Part shown: positions 17,647-25,546 of the stretch, one piece after another
How positions within the stretch are numbered: the first letter of the stretch is position 1
Layout of the letters: each line of letters starts with the position of its first letter
DNA from: Pyxidicoccus trucidator
GTDB taxonomy: Bacteria; Myxococcota; Myxococcia; Myxococcales; Myxococcaceae
Length of the DNA stretch: 64,000 nucleotides
Reading direction: 5' to 3'
Assembly: GCF_010894435.1 (NCBI RefSeq)
Contig: NZ_JAAIXZ010000013.1
Coordinates: forward strand, 1 to 64,000
The notes under the pieces: model-generated
What the model saw: the letters and a program-made list of their open reading frames with translations, nothing else
Told to the model about the DNA's origin: nothing
The model's database searches: none
Made by a program: the position numbers and the translations under genes

Positions 17647-18912
17647 ATGCGAAAGTCCGCCTCATTCCTGTCCCGCCGCGCCCTGCTGTGCGCGGCCCTG
17701 GTCCTGGGCCCCGGCTGCAAGAGCGTGGAGCCCTCCACCCGCCCCACCGATGGCACCACCCCGGGGCAGGACACAGGTCCGGTATCCGCCCCGGACGCGT
17801 CCACGCCGGGCACCACCACGCCAGAGACTGTCATGCCCGAGCAGACTGCTTCCCCCTGGCAGCGCGCCCGCGTGGGAGACCGCGTGACGTACTCCTTCTC
17901 CGCCAACCGGAGCCAGCCGGGCACCCGGCGTGGAATGAACATTCCTTCCGCCGCGGTGGCCGGCGTGGTGTCGGTGGAGGTGGTGGCGGTGCAGGCGCCC
18001 TGGGTGTGGCTGGGCGTGACCTTCTCGGGGGAAGGGGGCGCCGCGCCGCAGCAGCCGCGCCTGGCCCGCTCGCTGGTGGTGCCGGTGCGCTCGGACGTGA
18101 CGCGCACCCTGGAAGCGCCGCGCGAGGGCACGGAGACCACCGAGCAGCCCACCGCCGCCGACCGCTCGTGGGAGGCGAAGCGCTACATCAATGACAGGCG
18201 CCCGGCGGACGGCCCCCTGGAGAACCGCCTCTACGCGGTGAACCCCGGGCCGCTGTACCTCACCAACGGGCTGCTCGACGCGAGCACCACGCTGTCCGGC
18301 TTCGGCATGGCCGGCGGCACGCAGCTCACCCTGATGGAGGCACGCCTGGGCAACGCGGGCGGCGCCGGCCAGCCGCCCGCCCTGACGCTGCCCATGGGCC
18401 CGGGGGCCTGGTACGACGTGGCAGTGGACTCGGGCGGTGCCGCGTCCACGCAGCGCACGTGCCTGGGCGCCGAGCGCGGCTTCGTCCTGCGCCAGCAGGC
18501 CACCGCGACGGGTGAGGGTGGCACCCAGTGCCAGGACCTGTCGCAGGCGGAAGCACAGCCTCTGGAGGAGGCGCTGCTCGGCCTCATCGACGAGACGGTG
18601 AACGCCCCGCAGTGGCCGCCCCAGGTGGTCGGGGCCGCTCCGGTGACGCGGGCGACGTTGGACCTGAAGGGCCCCCGCGTGACGGTGCTCCAGCTCGAGA
18701 CGAAGGAAGACGTGGGGGGCGTGCCCGGAGGCCGCGTGCAGGCCTTCGCCGCGGACCCGTGGGATGCCGCGCTGGCCGGCCTGCCCCTGGAGGCCCGCTT
18801 CCAGACCCTCAGCGACACCACGTACCGCGCGGCGAAGGGCAGCAAGCGCGAGCCCGTGGACAGCACGAAGCTGGTGGGCTGGGGCACGTGGGTGCCCGGA
18901 ACGAAGCCGTGA
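17647..18912 (+). CDS. Lipoprotein of unknown function
   Basis: A 421-aa predicted lipoprotein: MRKSASFLSRRALLCAALVLGPGC, with lipidation at Cys24. The mature part begins with a Thr/Pro-rich linker (about residues 28-65) and then a domain with RVGDRVTYSFSANRS and VVSVEVVAVQAPWVWLGVTFSG, typical of myxobacterial surface lipoproteins. No known family is recognised. The next gene starts on the overlapping GTGA, so the two are translationally coupled. The divergent neighbour is the DUF4139 gene. Confidence 0.78.
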   Translation: MRKSASFLSRRALLCAALVLGPGCKSVEPSTRPTDGTTPGQDTGPVSAPDASTPGTTTPETVMPEQTASPWQRARVGDRVTYSFSANRSQPGTRRGMNIPSAAVAGVVSVEVVAVQAPWVWLGVTFSGEGGAAPQQPRLARSLVVPVRSDVTRTLEAPREGTETTEQPTAADRSWEAKRYINDRRPADGPLENRLYAVNPGPLYLTNGLLDASTTLSGFGMAGGTQLTLMEARLGNAGGAGQPPALTLPMGPGAWYDVAVDSGGAASTQRTCLGAERGFVLRQQATATGEGGTQCQDLSQAEAQPLEEALLGLIDETVNAPQWPPQVVGAAPVTRATLDLKGPRVTVLQLETKEDVGGVPGGRVQAFAADPWDAALAGLPLEARFQTLSDTTYRAAKGSKREPVDSTKLVGWGTWVPGTKP

Positions 18913-19229
18913 CGCTGGCCCTCTACGTGGTGGCCATTGAAGTGGAGCCCGGCGCCGAGGCGGCGTGGAACCGCTGGCACGAGGACGTCCACGTGCCGGA
19001 GGTGCTCCGCGAGCCGGGCTTCCGCTCGTGCCACAAGTGGCGCGACACCGAGCCCGCGACGGACGGCTGGGTCCGGTATGTGTGCCACTACGAGCTGACG
19101 GAGCTGGACGCGGTGCGGCGCTACGCGAGCAGCGACGCCGCGAAGCGGCTGAAGGAGGAGTCCCTGACGCGCTTCGGCACCGTTACCCGTTACGCGCGTC
19201 AGGTCCTCACCGAGGTGAAACGTTTCTGA
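18909..19229 (+). CDS. DUF4286-like small protein
   Basis: A 106-aa protein beginning at a GTG that overlaps the preceding TGA by four bases. ALYVVAIEVEPGAEAAWNRWHEDVHVPEVL and the C-terminal half look like the DUF4286 ferredoxin-like (dimeric alpha-beta barrel) family: strand, helix with W-x-x-W-H-x-x-x-HxPxxL, then strand and helix (VRYVCHYELTELDAVRRY). Function of the family is unknown; it may be a small-molecule or oligomerisation module. The GTG start is supported only by overlap and homology-like pattern. Confidence 0.72.
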   Translation: MTLALYVVAIEVEPGAEAAWNRWHEDVHVPEVLREPGFRSCHKWRDTEPATDGWVRYVCHYELTELDAVRRYASSDAAKRLKEESLTRFGTVTRYARQVLTEVKRF

Positions 19230-19255
19230 TTCTTGGGAAGTGGGTTTCCCAAGAA
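19230..19255. terminator. Perfect hairpin between convergent genes
   Basis: TTCTTGGGAA (19230-19239) and TTCCCAAGAA (19246-19255) make a perfect 10-bp stem with a 6-nt loop, starting on the base after the DUF4286-like stop. It faces the convergent GNAT gene (stop at 19281). No clear U-tract. Confidence 0.6.
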
Positions 19256-19280
19256 GGCACCGTGACTGGGAGCGGCCCGC

Positions 19281-19853
19281 TCAAGCGGAGAGGGCCGCCG
19301 AGAGCCCCCGGAGGTGAGGACGGGCGCTGGGGGCCATGAGGAAGTGGCCCTTCGGTTCAGCGGGCAGGTCCAGGCGCAGACAGACGTGGCCGGCGGGCGT
19401 CGCCGCGTCGCTCGCGGTGGCGAGGGACTCCCGGGCGCGGAAGCCCATGGACTCCAGCACGCGGCGCGCGGTGTCGCCGCCTTCCCGGACGAACGCCTCC
19501 ACGTGGCGGAGGCCGTCGAGGCGGACGCCCCGGCGGATGGTCTCCGAGGCCGCCCAGTGGCCCGCGCCGGCGAGCCGGTACGGGGCCGCCACCGCGCAGC
19601 TCAGCCGGGCGTAGCGTGCCTCGCGGCGGATGTTGGAGAGCGCGGCGAGGCCGATGATGCCAGAGCCCTTCTCCGCGACGGCGAACAGCCGCGTGTCCTC
19701 GGCGGCGCTCCACCTTCCGGGAGTACGGGTGCCCGTCTCCGGACGCCACCACCAGAACACCTCGCCGATGTCCGGGTCCTCCAGCAACAGACTCACCGCC
19801 CCCGAGATGGCGCTTCCCGCGACCTCGATGGGAATCAGTTGGCGCTCACGCAT
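19281..19853 (-). CDS. GNAT acetyltransferase
   Basis: A 190-aa protein with a GNAT pattern: a beta-rich N-terminus (LFAVAEKGSGIIGLAALSNIRR), the acetyl-CoA-binding loop seen as VAAPYRLAGAGHWAASETIRRGV, the HVEAFVREGGDTARRVLESMGF helix-strand, and a C-terminal strand. It is likely a ribosomal-protein-like N-acetyltransferase of the RimJ type, substrate unknown. ATG 19853 is chosen; GGGGGA lies upstream. A good match to a sigma-54 -24/-12 element lies at 19881-19896. Confidence 0.8.
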   Translation of the reverse strand: MRERQLIPIEVAGSAISGAVSLLLEDPDIGEVFWWWRPETGTRTPGRWSAAEDTRLFAVAEKGSGIIGLAALSNIRREARYARLSCAVAAPYRLAGAGHWAASETIRRGVRLDGLRHVEAFVREGGDTARRVLESMGFRARESLATASDAATPAGHVCLRLDLPAEPKGHFLMAPSARPHLRGLSAALSA

Positions 19854-19880
19854 TGGTCCGTCCCCCTGCGCACTCAGGAC

Positions 19881-19896
19881 TTCAAGGGACGTGCCA
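19881..19896 (-). promoter_or_regulatory. Candidate sigma-54 promoter of the GNAT gene
   Basis: On the minus strand, TGGCACGTCCCTTGAA matches the sigma-54 consensus TGGCACG-N4-TTGC at all seven -24 positions and three of four -12 positions. The usually invariant C of the -12 GC is A, which weakens it. The predicted start would lie about 19 nt upstream of the ATG, with a GGGGGA ribosome site between. Confidence 0.3.
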
Positions 19897-20007
19897 TTAT
19901 TCAAAGCCGGTGAAGCGGGCAGACAGCCTGACTGCGCACGCGCTCCACGGGGTTTCGCGTCGGAGAGTGACGCGGATGCTTGTCGACGGGACGCGAGGCC
20001 CGCGGGC

Positions 20008-20069
20008 CCGGCCCGGGAGCGAAGTCCCGGGCCGGAAGCCGCGGCGCTGAAGCTCCGGTGCTGAAGCTC
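20008..20069. repeat. Hairpin and 14-bp tandem repeat after ohr
   Basis: CCGGCCCGGGA (20008-20018) pairs with TCCCGGGCCGG (20025-20035), an 11-bp stem with loop GCGAAG. Next to it, two 14-bp tandem copies (CGGCGCTGAAGCTC and CGGTGCTGAAGCTC, 20042-20069) differ at one base, and run into a degenerate third that overlaps the ohr stop. The hairpin probably ends the ohrR-ohr transcript, but lacks a U-tract. Confidence 0.45.
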
Positions 20070-20074
20070 TGGCG

Positions 20075-20512
20075 CTACTCCGCGACGGAGAGCTTCACGT
20101 CGATGTTGCCGCGCGTGGCCTTGGAGTACGGGCACACCTCGTGGGCGGCCTCCATCAGCTTCTGGGCCTCCTCGCGGGGCATGCCGGGGAGGATGCCCTT
20201 CAGCGCCACCGCCAGGCCGAAGCCGCCGTCCGGCGTCTTGCCGATGGTGACGTCGGCGGTGATGCCCACGCCCTCGCCCAGCGTCTTGCCCTGCATGCGA
20301 GCCACGAGGCGCAGCGCGCCCTCGAAGCAGGCGGAGTAGCCGGAGGCGAAGAGCGTCTCCGGGTTGGCCTTCGCACCGCCCGGGCCACCCATTTCCTTGG
20401 GCAGGGCAAGCGGCAGGTCGATGACGCCGTCGGCGGACTTCACGTGGCCGCTGCGGCCGCCGTGGGTGGTGGCGGTGGTGGTGTACAGGGGGCTGACGGA
20501 AACGGGGGCCAT
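20075..20512 (-). CDS. ohr: Organic hydroperoxide resistance protein Ohr
   Basis: A 145-aa thiol peroxidase of the Ohr/OsmC fold. Both redox cysteines are in place: Cys62 in FASGYSACFEGAL and Cys127 in AHEVCPYSKATRGN, with Arg20 and Glu52 as expected for the active site. The enzyme reduces organic hydroperoxides using lipoylated proteins. Length matches the family. It lies 22 bp downstream of the MarR-type regulator on the same strand, so it is co-transcribed with ohrR. Confidence 0.93.
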   Translation of the reverse strand: MAPVSVSPLYTTTATTHGGRSGHVKSADGVIDLPLALPKEMGGPGGAKANPETLFASGYSACFEGALRLVARMQGKTLGEGVGITADVTIGKTPDGGFGLAVALKGILPGMPREEAQKLMEAAHEVCPYSKATRGNIDVKLSVAE

Positions 20513-20534
20513 GGAGTGCTCCTATGAAATGGAA

Positions 20535-20990
20535 TTACTTCGAGGGTTCAGATTGGGACTTCGACAGCATCGCGAACAGGCGTTGGACGTCACGGCGCAG
20601 GCGTGACAGCTCCTCCAGCGACAGGCCCATCTTGCAGACCATCGCCTCGGGAATGACCACGGCCTTGCGGCGCAGGGCGCGTCCCTGCGTCGTGAGGTGG
20701 ACATGCACCGAGCGCGCGTCCTCGGTGGAACGTTCCCGCTTCACCATCCCCTGGGCCTCCAGCCGCTTCAGCAGCGGCGTGAGCGTCCCGGAGTCGAGGA
20801 ACAGCCGCTCCCCGAGCTCCTTCACCGTCACCCCATCCGTCTCCCACAGGACCAACATCACCAGGTACTGCGGGTACGTCAGGCCCAGCTTCGACAGCAG
20901 GGGTGCATACGCCTGGGTCACCGCCCTCGCCGCCGCGTAGAGCGGGAAGCAGAGCTGCGCGTCCAGTTTGAGCGAGTCATCCACCGACAT
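20535..20990 (-). CDS. ohrR: Peroxide-sensing MarR-family repressor OhrR
   Basis: A 151-aa MarR protein with an N-terminal peroxidatic cysteine (LDAQLCFPLYAA, Cys14), in the position of B. subtilis C15 / Xanthomonas C22. A second cysteine (Cys119, EAMVCKMGL) is near the resolving position, so this looks like the two-cysteine type. The winged helix is SGTLTPLLKRLEAQGMVKRERSTEDARSVHVHLT. The ATG at 20990 is favoured; the predicted transcript would begin at about that base, leaving essentially no 5' leader. An upstream in-frame ATG at 21008 would place the promoter inside the coding region. Confidence 0.92.
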   Translation of the reverse strand: MSVDDSLKLDAQLCFPLYAAARAVTQAYAPLLSKLGLTYPQYLVMLVLWETDGVTVKELGERLFLDSGTLTPLLKRLEAQGMVKRERSTEDARSVHVHLTTQGRALRRKAVVIPEAMVCKMGLSLEELSRLRRDVQRLFAMLSKSQSEPSK

Positions 20991-20996
20991 GGCCAA

Positions 20997-21025
20997 TAAG
21001 TAGGGCACAATTTAATTGTGCGCAA
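20997..21025 (-). promoter_or_regulatory. ohrR promoter with perfect palindromic operator
   Basis: On the minus strand, TTGCGC (21020-21025) and TACTTA (20997-21002) are spaced 17 bp. The perfect palindrome GCACAATTTAATTGTGC (21005-21021) sits in the spacer and touches the -35. It matches the known OhrR site pattern (TACAATT-AATTGTA type). The ATG at 20990 is seven bases after the -10, so the mRNA is predicted to be leaderless. Confidence 0.75.
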
Positions 21026-21036
21026 TCAATTCAGAC

Positions 21037-21086
21037 AAAAAAAAGCGGCTCCCGGGCGCCGCGAGGGGGCGCGGCGGCCGGGAGCC
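21037..21086 (-). terminator. Intrinsic terminator of the subtilase gene
   Basis: A 17-bp stem (21047-21063 with 21070-21086, one mismatch, 6-nt loop) is followed on the minus strand by an uninterrupted run of eight T (21037-21044). This is the clearest intrinsic terminator in the window and lies just beyond the subtilase stop, next to the ohrR promoter. Confidence 0.9.
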
Positions 21087-21106
21087 TGGGGGGCGCGAAC
21101 GGGGGT

Positions 21107-22336
21107 TCAGCGCCCGGAAACAGTCTGGGTGTTGGCCTGGGCCCTGGCGGCGGCGATGGCGGCCTCCAGGTCCAGCTTGCCGCTGGTGCTCACCTTGCCC
21201 TTGAGGTCGGAGTCCACCTCCACCGTCTTCACGAGCAAGTCCCGCACCTGGGCGGCGGTGAGGTCGGGGTTCTCCGCGAACATGCGCGCCGCGGCGCCCG
21301 CCACCGTCGGGGTTGCCATGGAGGTGCCGCTCATCTCCTCCCAGCCGCCGCCCGGCACGGTGCTCAGCACGTCCTCGCCCACCGCGGCCAATTCCACCAC
21401 CTTGTCGCCGTGGGAGGAGAAGCGCGCCAGCTTGTCGTTGTTCTTGTCCATGGACGCCACGGTGAGGACGTTGGGCAGGTCCAGGTTGGCGGGCATGTCC
21501 GCCACGTCGTTCAGGTTGCTGCCGTTGCCGTTGGCGGTGGCAGCCACCAGGAGGATGTCCGCGTCGGCCAGCTTCTGCACCGCCGCCTTCCAGCGAGCCT
21601 GCGAGGCCGCGTCGGGGTACTCGTTCCCGAAGCTGGCGTTGACGGCGCGGATGTTGACGCCCTGCTCCGTCTTGAGGTTCACCACGTAGTCCACGCCGCG
21701 CTCGAAGTTGGTGAGCAGGTCGGCCCCGTCGTACAGGCCGCCGACGCTGAGCACCTTCGCCTTGCCCGCGGCCACGCCGGTGTTGCCCTCGCCGTTGTCC
21801 TCGGCGGCGATGATGCCCGCCACGTGCGTGCCGTGGTCCGTGCCCTGGCCGCGCATCACGTCGCCGCTGTTGAACCCGACGTTGAAGCCGTGGATGTCGT
21901 CCGCCACGCCGTTGCCGTCGTTGTCCTTCCCGTCACCGGCCACCTCGCCCGGGTTGGTCCACATGGCGTCGTCCAGGTCCGAGTGCTTGAAGTCCACGCC
22001 GCCGTCGAACACCGCTATCACCGGGTCTCCGGACGGGCGGGGCTTCGACGTCTCGCCATCCACCAGGGGGCGCACCGAGACGTGGCCGGAGCCGAAGGAG
22101 AAGGCCGAGGCCGGAAGCGCGCCGGGGGCCTGCTCCGGACGCAGGCCCGTGGGCCGGTCCACGAAGTTGGAGGCCCTGCGCGAGCCCCCCGCGTCGAAGC
22201 CGTCCGAGCCGCCCTGGCCCGCGGGCAGGGCCGCCGCACGGGGCGCGGCCGGGGTGGCAGGGGCCGCCGGACGGGACACTTCCGAGGCGCGGGCGGGCTG
22301 GGAGACGGGCGAGAGGGGCTTGCGGGTGACGTCCAT
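21107..22336 (-). CDS. Subtilisin-like serine protease (S8)
   Basis: A 409-aa protease with the full catalytic triad: Asp111 in AVFDGGVD, His168 in DHGTHVAG and Ser339 in SGTSMATP. The asparagine of the oxyanion hole is in VAATANGNGS. A Ca-binding-type loop (DGKDNDGNGVADDIHG) separates Asp and His, typical of subtilases. The first 100 residues are Pro/Ala/Ser-rich and contain no recognisable Sec signal, so the export route or cytoplasmic role is unclear. It may be a self-processing zymogen. Strong terminator downstream. Confidence 0.9.
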   Translation of the reverse strand: MDVTRKPLSPVSQPARASEVSRPAAPATPAAPRAAALPAGQGGSDGFDAGGSRRASNFVDRPTGLRPEQAPGALPASAFSFGSGHVSVRPLVDGETSKPRPSGDPVIAVFDGGVDFKHSDLDDAMWTNPGEVAGDGKDNDGNGVADDIHGFNVGFNSGDVMRGQGTDHGTHVAGIIAAEDNGEGNTGVAAGKAKVLSVGGLYDGADLLTNFERGVDYVVNLKTEQGVNIRAVNASFGNEYPDAASQARWKAAVQKLADADILLVAATANGNGSNLNDVADMPANLDLPNVLTVASMDKNNDKLARFSSHGDKVVELAAVGEDVLSTVPGGGWEEMSGTSMATPTVAGAAARMFAENPDLTAAQVRDLLVKTVEVDSDLKGKVSTSGKLDLEAAIAAARAQANTQTVSGR

Positions 22337-22520
22337 GGTGAGTCTCCGGGGGGCGCGGAAGTGGCTCAGACACCCTCATTATCGCACCTCGCATTACAAA
22401 GTTTCCTCCCCGCACACATTGTCGGTCTTTATCCGCTCCGGGACGGGTCCTCCCGTCGTGGTACAGGGCGGCGCGCGGCCCCATCCAGGAGGGACGGGCC
22501 GGGCGAGGACGGGAGAACGG
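22337..22520. promoter_or_regulatory. Divergent promoter region, subtilase / HipA-like gene
   Basis: The segment between the two divergent genes is less GC-rich, notably 22376-22436. GATAAT on the minus strand (around 22378-22383) is a possible -10 for the subtilase gene. No confident -35 or operator was identified for either direction. Confidence 0.3.
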
Positions 22521-23306
22521 ATGCTGAGGACAGTCACGGCCACGCGTTACGTGACGCCCCTGCGGGAGGGGGGCTCGCTGCCCGCCATCCTCGAGGCGGA
22601 CGACGCGGGGCTGTATGTCGTGAAGTTCCGGGGCGCGGGCCAGGGCGCCAAGGCGCTCATCGCGGAGCTCATCTCCGGCGAATTGGCGCGGGCGTCGGGC
22701 CTGCGCGTGCCGGAGGTGGTGCTGGTGGAATTGGACCCCGCGCTGGGCCGCAACGAGCCGGACTCCGAGATTCGCGAGCTGCTCAAGGCGAGCGCGGGCC
22801 TCAACCTGGGCCTGGACTACCTGCCGGGCTCGGTGACGTTCGACCCGCTGGCGGGCCCCTTTCCGGATGCCGCGCAGGCGTCCGCCATCGTCGGCTTCGA
22901 CGCGTTCGTCACCAACGTGGACCGCACGCCGAAGAACCCCAACATGCTGAGCTGGCACCGGGACTTGTGGCTCATCGACCACGGGGCGTCGCTCTACTTC
23001 CACCACTCGTGGGAGGACTGGGAGGAACGCAGCCAGAGCCGCTTCGGCCCCATCAAGGACCACGTGCTGCTGCCGTGGGCCAGCGCGCTGCCCGGCGTGG
23101 AGGCGGCCCTGCGCGCGGCCCTCACGCGCGAGGTGGTGGAGCGCACCATCGCCGCCATCCCCGAGGCGTGGCTGACGGGCACCGAGTCCCCCTTCCCCAC
23201 CGCCGACGCCCACCGCGCGGCGTACGTCACCTGGCTGCTGCGGCGCGTGGACGCGCTGCCGGCCTTCCTCGAGGAGGCGGCCCGTGCCCGCGCCCAGCTC
23301 GTTTGA
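22521..23306 (+). CDS. HipA-like kinase domain protein
   Basis: A 261-aa protein with a HipA-like protein-kinase fold: a lysine strand (LYVVKFRGAGQGAKALIAELISGELARASGL), a catalytic loop NVDRTPKNPNML (Asp and Asn as in HipA) and a metal-binding LIDHGASLYFHHSW in place of DFG. It lacks the HipA N-terminal lobe and the usual HipB antitoxin neighbour. Instead it overlaps the start of a DUF3037 gene by 23 bp, a pairing I recall from other genomes. Substrate unknown. ATG 22521 follows GGGAG. Confidence 0.8.
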   Translation: MLRTVTATRYVTPLREGGSLPAILEADDAGLYVVKFRGAGQGAKALIAELISGELARASGLRVPEVVLVELDPALGRNEPDSEIRELLKASAGLNLGLDYLPGSVTFDPLAGPFPDAAQASAIVGFDAFVTNVDRTPKNPNMLSWHRDLWLIDHGASLYFHHSWEDWEERSQSRFGPIKDHVLLPWASALPGVEAALRAALTREVVERTIAAIPEAWLTGTESPFPTADAHRAAYVTWLLRRVDALPAFLEEAARARAQLV

Positions 23307-23691
23307 CTACGCCATCATCCGCGTCGTCCCCCGCGTGGAGCGCGAGGAGTTCATCAACGTGGGCGTCGTCCTCTTCTGCACCACCCAGCGCTTCCTGGGC
23401 GCGCGCGTGGAATTGGACGAGGCGCGGCTGACGGCGCTCGCTCCGGACGTGGACCTGGACGCCGTGCGAAGCCACCTGGAGAGCTTCCGCCGCGTCTGCG
23501 AGGGCGGGAAGGACTCCGGGCCCATTGGCCGGCTGCCCCAGAAGGAGCGGTGGCACTGGCTGGTGGCGCCGCGCAGCACCGTCATCCAGACGGGGCCGGT
23601 CCACTCGGGGCTGTGCCACAACAACGTGGAGCCGCGGCAGGCGCTGGAGCACCTGCTGGACACCGTGGTCCGGGTGAAGCGGTCCGCATGA
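23284..23691 (+). CDS. DUF3037 domain protein
   Basis: A 135-aa protein beginning at a GTG inside the end of the HipA-like gene. FDYAIIRVVPRVEREEFINVGVVLFCTTQRFLGARV and the C-terminal VHSGLCHNNVEPRQALEHLLDTVVRVK are characteristic of DUF3037. Function is unknown; the overlap with a HipA-type kinase gene suggests that the two proteins work together. Confidence 0.82.
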   Translation: MPAPSSFDYAIIRVVPRVEREEFINVGVVLFCTTQRFLGARVELDEARLTALAPDVDLDAVRSHLESFRRVCEGGKDSGPIGRLPQKERWHWLVAPRSTVIQTGPVHSGLCHNNVEPRQALEHLLDTVVRVKRSA

Positions 23692-23945
23692 CGCGCCGCC
23701 CGGGCTCGAGCCCGGCAGGTGGGCAGGTGGGCAGGCGGGCAGGCGGGCCCTGGGTGTCCTCCCGGGCAGGAGCGCCCGGGGACGCGAAGCGACGGAAGCG
23801 GGGCTGTCCGGAGCGGCCCCCGGGGACGGGACGCACCGGGGAGCAGGCGGCCAGATGTCCGGAATGTCCACCGGGCCACGAGAGAGCCCGGCACCCTGGC
23901 GGCGCGGTTGGTAGTTTCACCGTACGGCCCCGGCCTGCACTCCGT
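23692..23945. repeat. Intergenic palindrome and 8-bp tandem repeat
   Basis: No gene is supported. CCGGGCTCGAGCCCGG (23700-23715) is a perfect 16-bp palindrome 9 bp after the DUF3037 stop. It runs directly into four tandem copies of GGCAGGTG/GGCAGGCG (23714-23745). The rest is GC-rich and holds the presumed promoter of the EEP gene at 23946. Confidence 0.6.
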
Positions 23946-24926
23946 ATGAACGACTCCGCATTGCGAATCGCCACGTACAACGTCCGCTACTTCGGCCACA
24001 TGCTGCGTGGGCTCGCGAGCACCGTGGGCCCCAAGCGAAGGGTGGCCGCCGCGCTGTCCTCGTTGGATCCGCTGCCGGACGTCGTCTGCCTGCAGGAGGT
24101 GGAGACCTCCTCGCTGCGCAGCACCATCGCCCACCGCCCCAAGCAGCCAGGGGAGACCCAGCTGGCGGCCTTCATGGAGCGCATGGTGGAGACCTTCGGC
24201 GCCCAGGCGCGGGACATGCCCTACGAGGCGTTCTACTTCCGCGCCCACAACTACAAGTTGGGCGAGGTGTCGCTCTACACCACCGGGCTGGCGGTGCTCG
24301 TCAACACGCGCACCCTCCAGGTGGACACGCACAACGTGGACGCGCCCCAGCACATCACCCACCACCACGTGCGGCGGCTGAAGGACCGAAAGCAGAGCCG
24401 CATCTGCGCGCACATGCGCCTGGTGCGGCGCTCGGACGGGCGCGGCTTCCACATCTTCAACACCCACCTGAGCCTGCCCACCCCGTTCTCGAAGGAGTTC
24501 TGGGCGACGAAGGACAAGATGGGCTGCGGCGTCAACCAACTGCACGAGGCGCGCTCGCTGGCGGAGTTCATGCGCACCCTCTCGGGGAATGAGCCCTACA
24601 TCGTCTGCGGGGACTTCAACTCGCCGCCGGCCTCACCGGTGTTCCGCTACCTCACCGGCGACGCGTGCCTCACCTGCGCCCAGGCCGCCGTGGGGCAGAT
24701 AGACCCGAGCGCCACTCGCGGCTTCCCCACCGCCGGCTTCATGCACATGCGCATGCACCTGGACCACATGTTCTCCGGCGGGGGCGTGCGCTGGCTGGAC
24801 ACGCAGGAGACCTGCCCGTTCGGGGATACCGCCAGTCGCTTCCACGGGCTGTCCGACCACATGCCCATCATCGCCCGCTTCACGCTCGACAGCGCGCCCG
24901 GCGCGGCCGTGCCCTCGACGGGGTGA
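23946..24926 (+). CDS. Endonuclease/exonuclease/phosphatase family protein
   Basis: A 326-aa EEP-fold metal-dependent phosphodiesterase. Motifs: RIATYNVRYFG at the N-terminus, VVCLQEVETS (metal-binding Glu), FHIFNTHLSLP (His), IVCGDFNSPPASPVF (Asp/Asn), and the C-terminal GLSDHMPIIARF (Asp-His). No export signal. Family members include nucleases, inositol phosphatases and sphingomyelinases, so the substrate is not resolvable. Confidence 0.88.
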   Translation: MNDSALRIATYNVRYFGHMLRGLASTVGPKRRVAAALSSLDPLPDVVCLQEVETSSLRSTIAHRPKQPGETQLAAFMERMVETFGAQARDMPYEAFYFRAHNYKLGEVSLYTTGLAVLVNTRTLQVDTHNVDAPQHITHHHVRRLKDRKQSRICAHMRLVRRSDGRGFHIFNTHLSLPTPFSKEFWATKDKMGCGVNQLHEARSLAEFMRTLSGNEPYIVCGDFNSPPASPVFRYLTGDACLTCAQAAVGQIDPSATRGFPTAGFMHMRMHLDHMFSGGGVRWLDTQETCPFGDTASRFHGLSDHMPIIARFTLDSAPGAAVPSTG

Positions 24927-24947
24927 CGCCAGGCGCGAGGGCGGGCC

Positions 24948-25460
24948 TCACTGGAGCGCCGCGCCCTCGCCTTCCTTCTTCATCAGGAAGGTCACCTTGC
25001 CGTCCGGCTCCAGGTAGGCGAGGCGCACCTTGCGGAGGGACTCGGTGCCTTGCTCGCGCAGGCGGCTCAGCAGCTCGTCGCGGGACATGAGGCTCTTGCG
25101 CAGGTTGACCTCGTTGACCTTCCCCTCGCGCACCAGCTCCACCGGCTTGCCGTTCAGCACCACCGCCGCCTTCTTGCTGCGCATCGCGAGCCACGAGAAG
25201 AAGCGGTCCCATGCCCCCAGCGTGCCCAGCGCGAGGAAGGCGGTGGTCAGCGAGGTATCGTCGGCCACGATGCTCTTGCGCAGGCACACGGAGATGATGA
25301 GCAGCACGACGATGTCGAAGGTGGAGGAGCGCCCGAACTCCTTGCGTCCGGTCAGCCGCAGCACCAGCTGCGCGAAGAAGTAGACCGCGCTGGCACGGAA
25401 CATCACCTCGAAGGGGTTCAGGTCCGGCGTCCAGAGTCCCTGCCAGTCAAAAGGCGCCAT
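24948..25460 (-). CDS. DUF421 (YetF-like) membrane protein
   Basis: A 170-aa protein with three hydrophobic segments (FEVMFRASAVYFFAQLVLRL, TFDIVVLLIISVCLRKS, TTAFLALGTLGAW) and a cytoplasmic C-terminal domain (KKAAVVLNGKPVELVREGKVNEVNLRKSLMSRDELLSRLREQG). This is the DUF421/YetF arrangement, including the family's LNGKPVELVREGK-type strand. Function unknown, linked in other bacteria to envelope and spore properties. It converges on the EEP gene. Confidence 0.85.
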   Translation of the reverse strand: MAPFDWQGLWTPDLNPFEVMFRASAVYFFAQLVLRLTGRKEFGRSSTFDIVVLLIISVCLRKSIVADDTSLTTAFLALGTLGAWDRFFSWLAMRSKKAAVVLNGKPVELVREGKVNEVNLRKSLMSRDELLSRLREQGTESLRKVRLAYLEPDGKVTFLMKKEGEGAALQ

Positions 25461-25546
25461 GTCCCCAAGATGGACACAGCCCCCCGGGCCATGGCGCGCC
25501 CGGCAGTGAAGCAGGCGGGCGGCAGCTTCCTCCCGGGCGGGGGCGC

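Noticed and set aside
22521-23306. HipBA toxin-antitoxin module
   Set aside because: No HipB-like HTH gene is adjacent and the HipA N-terminal lobe is missing; the pair is with DUF3037.
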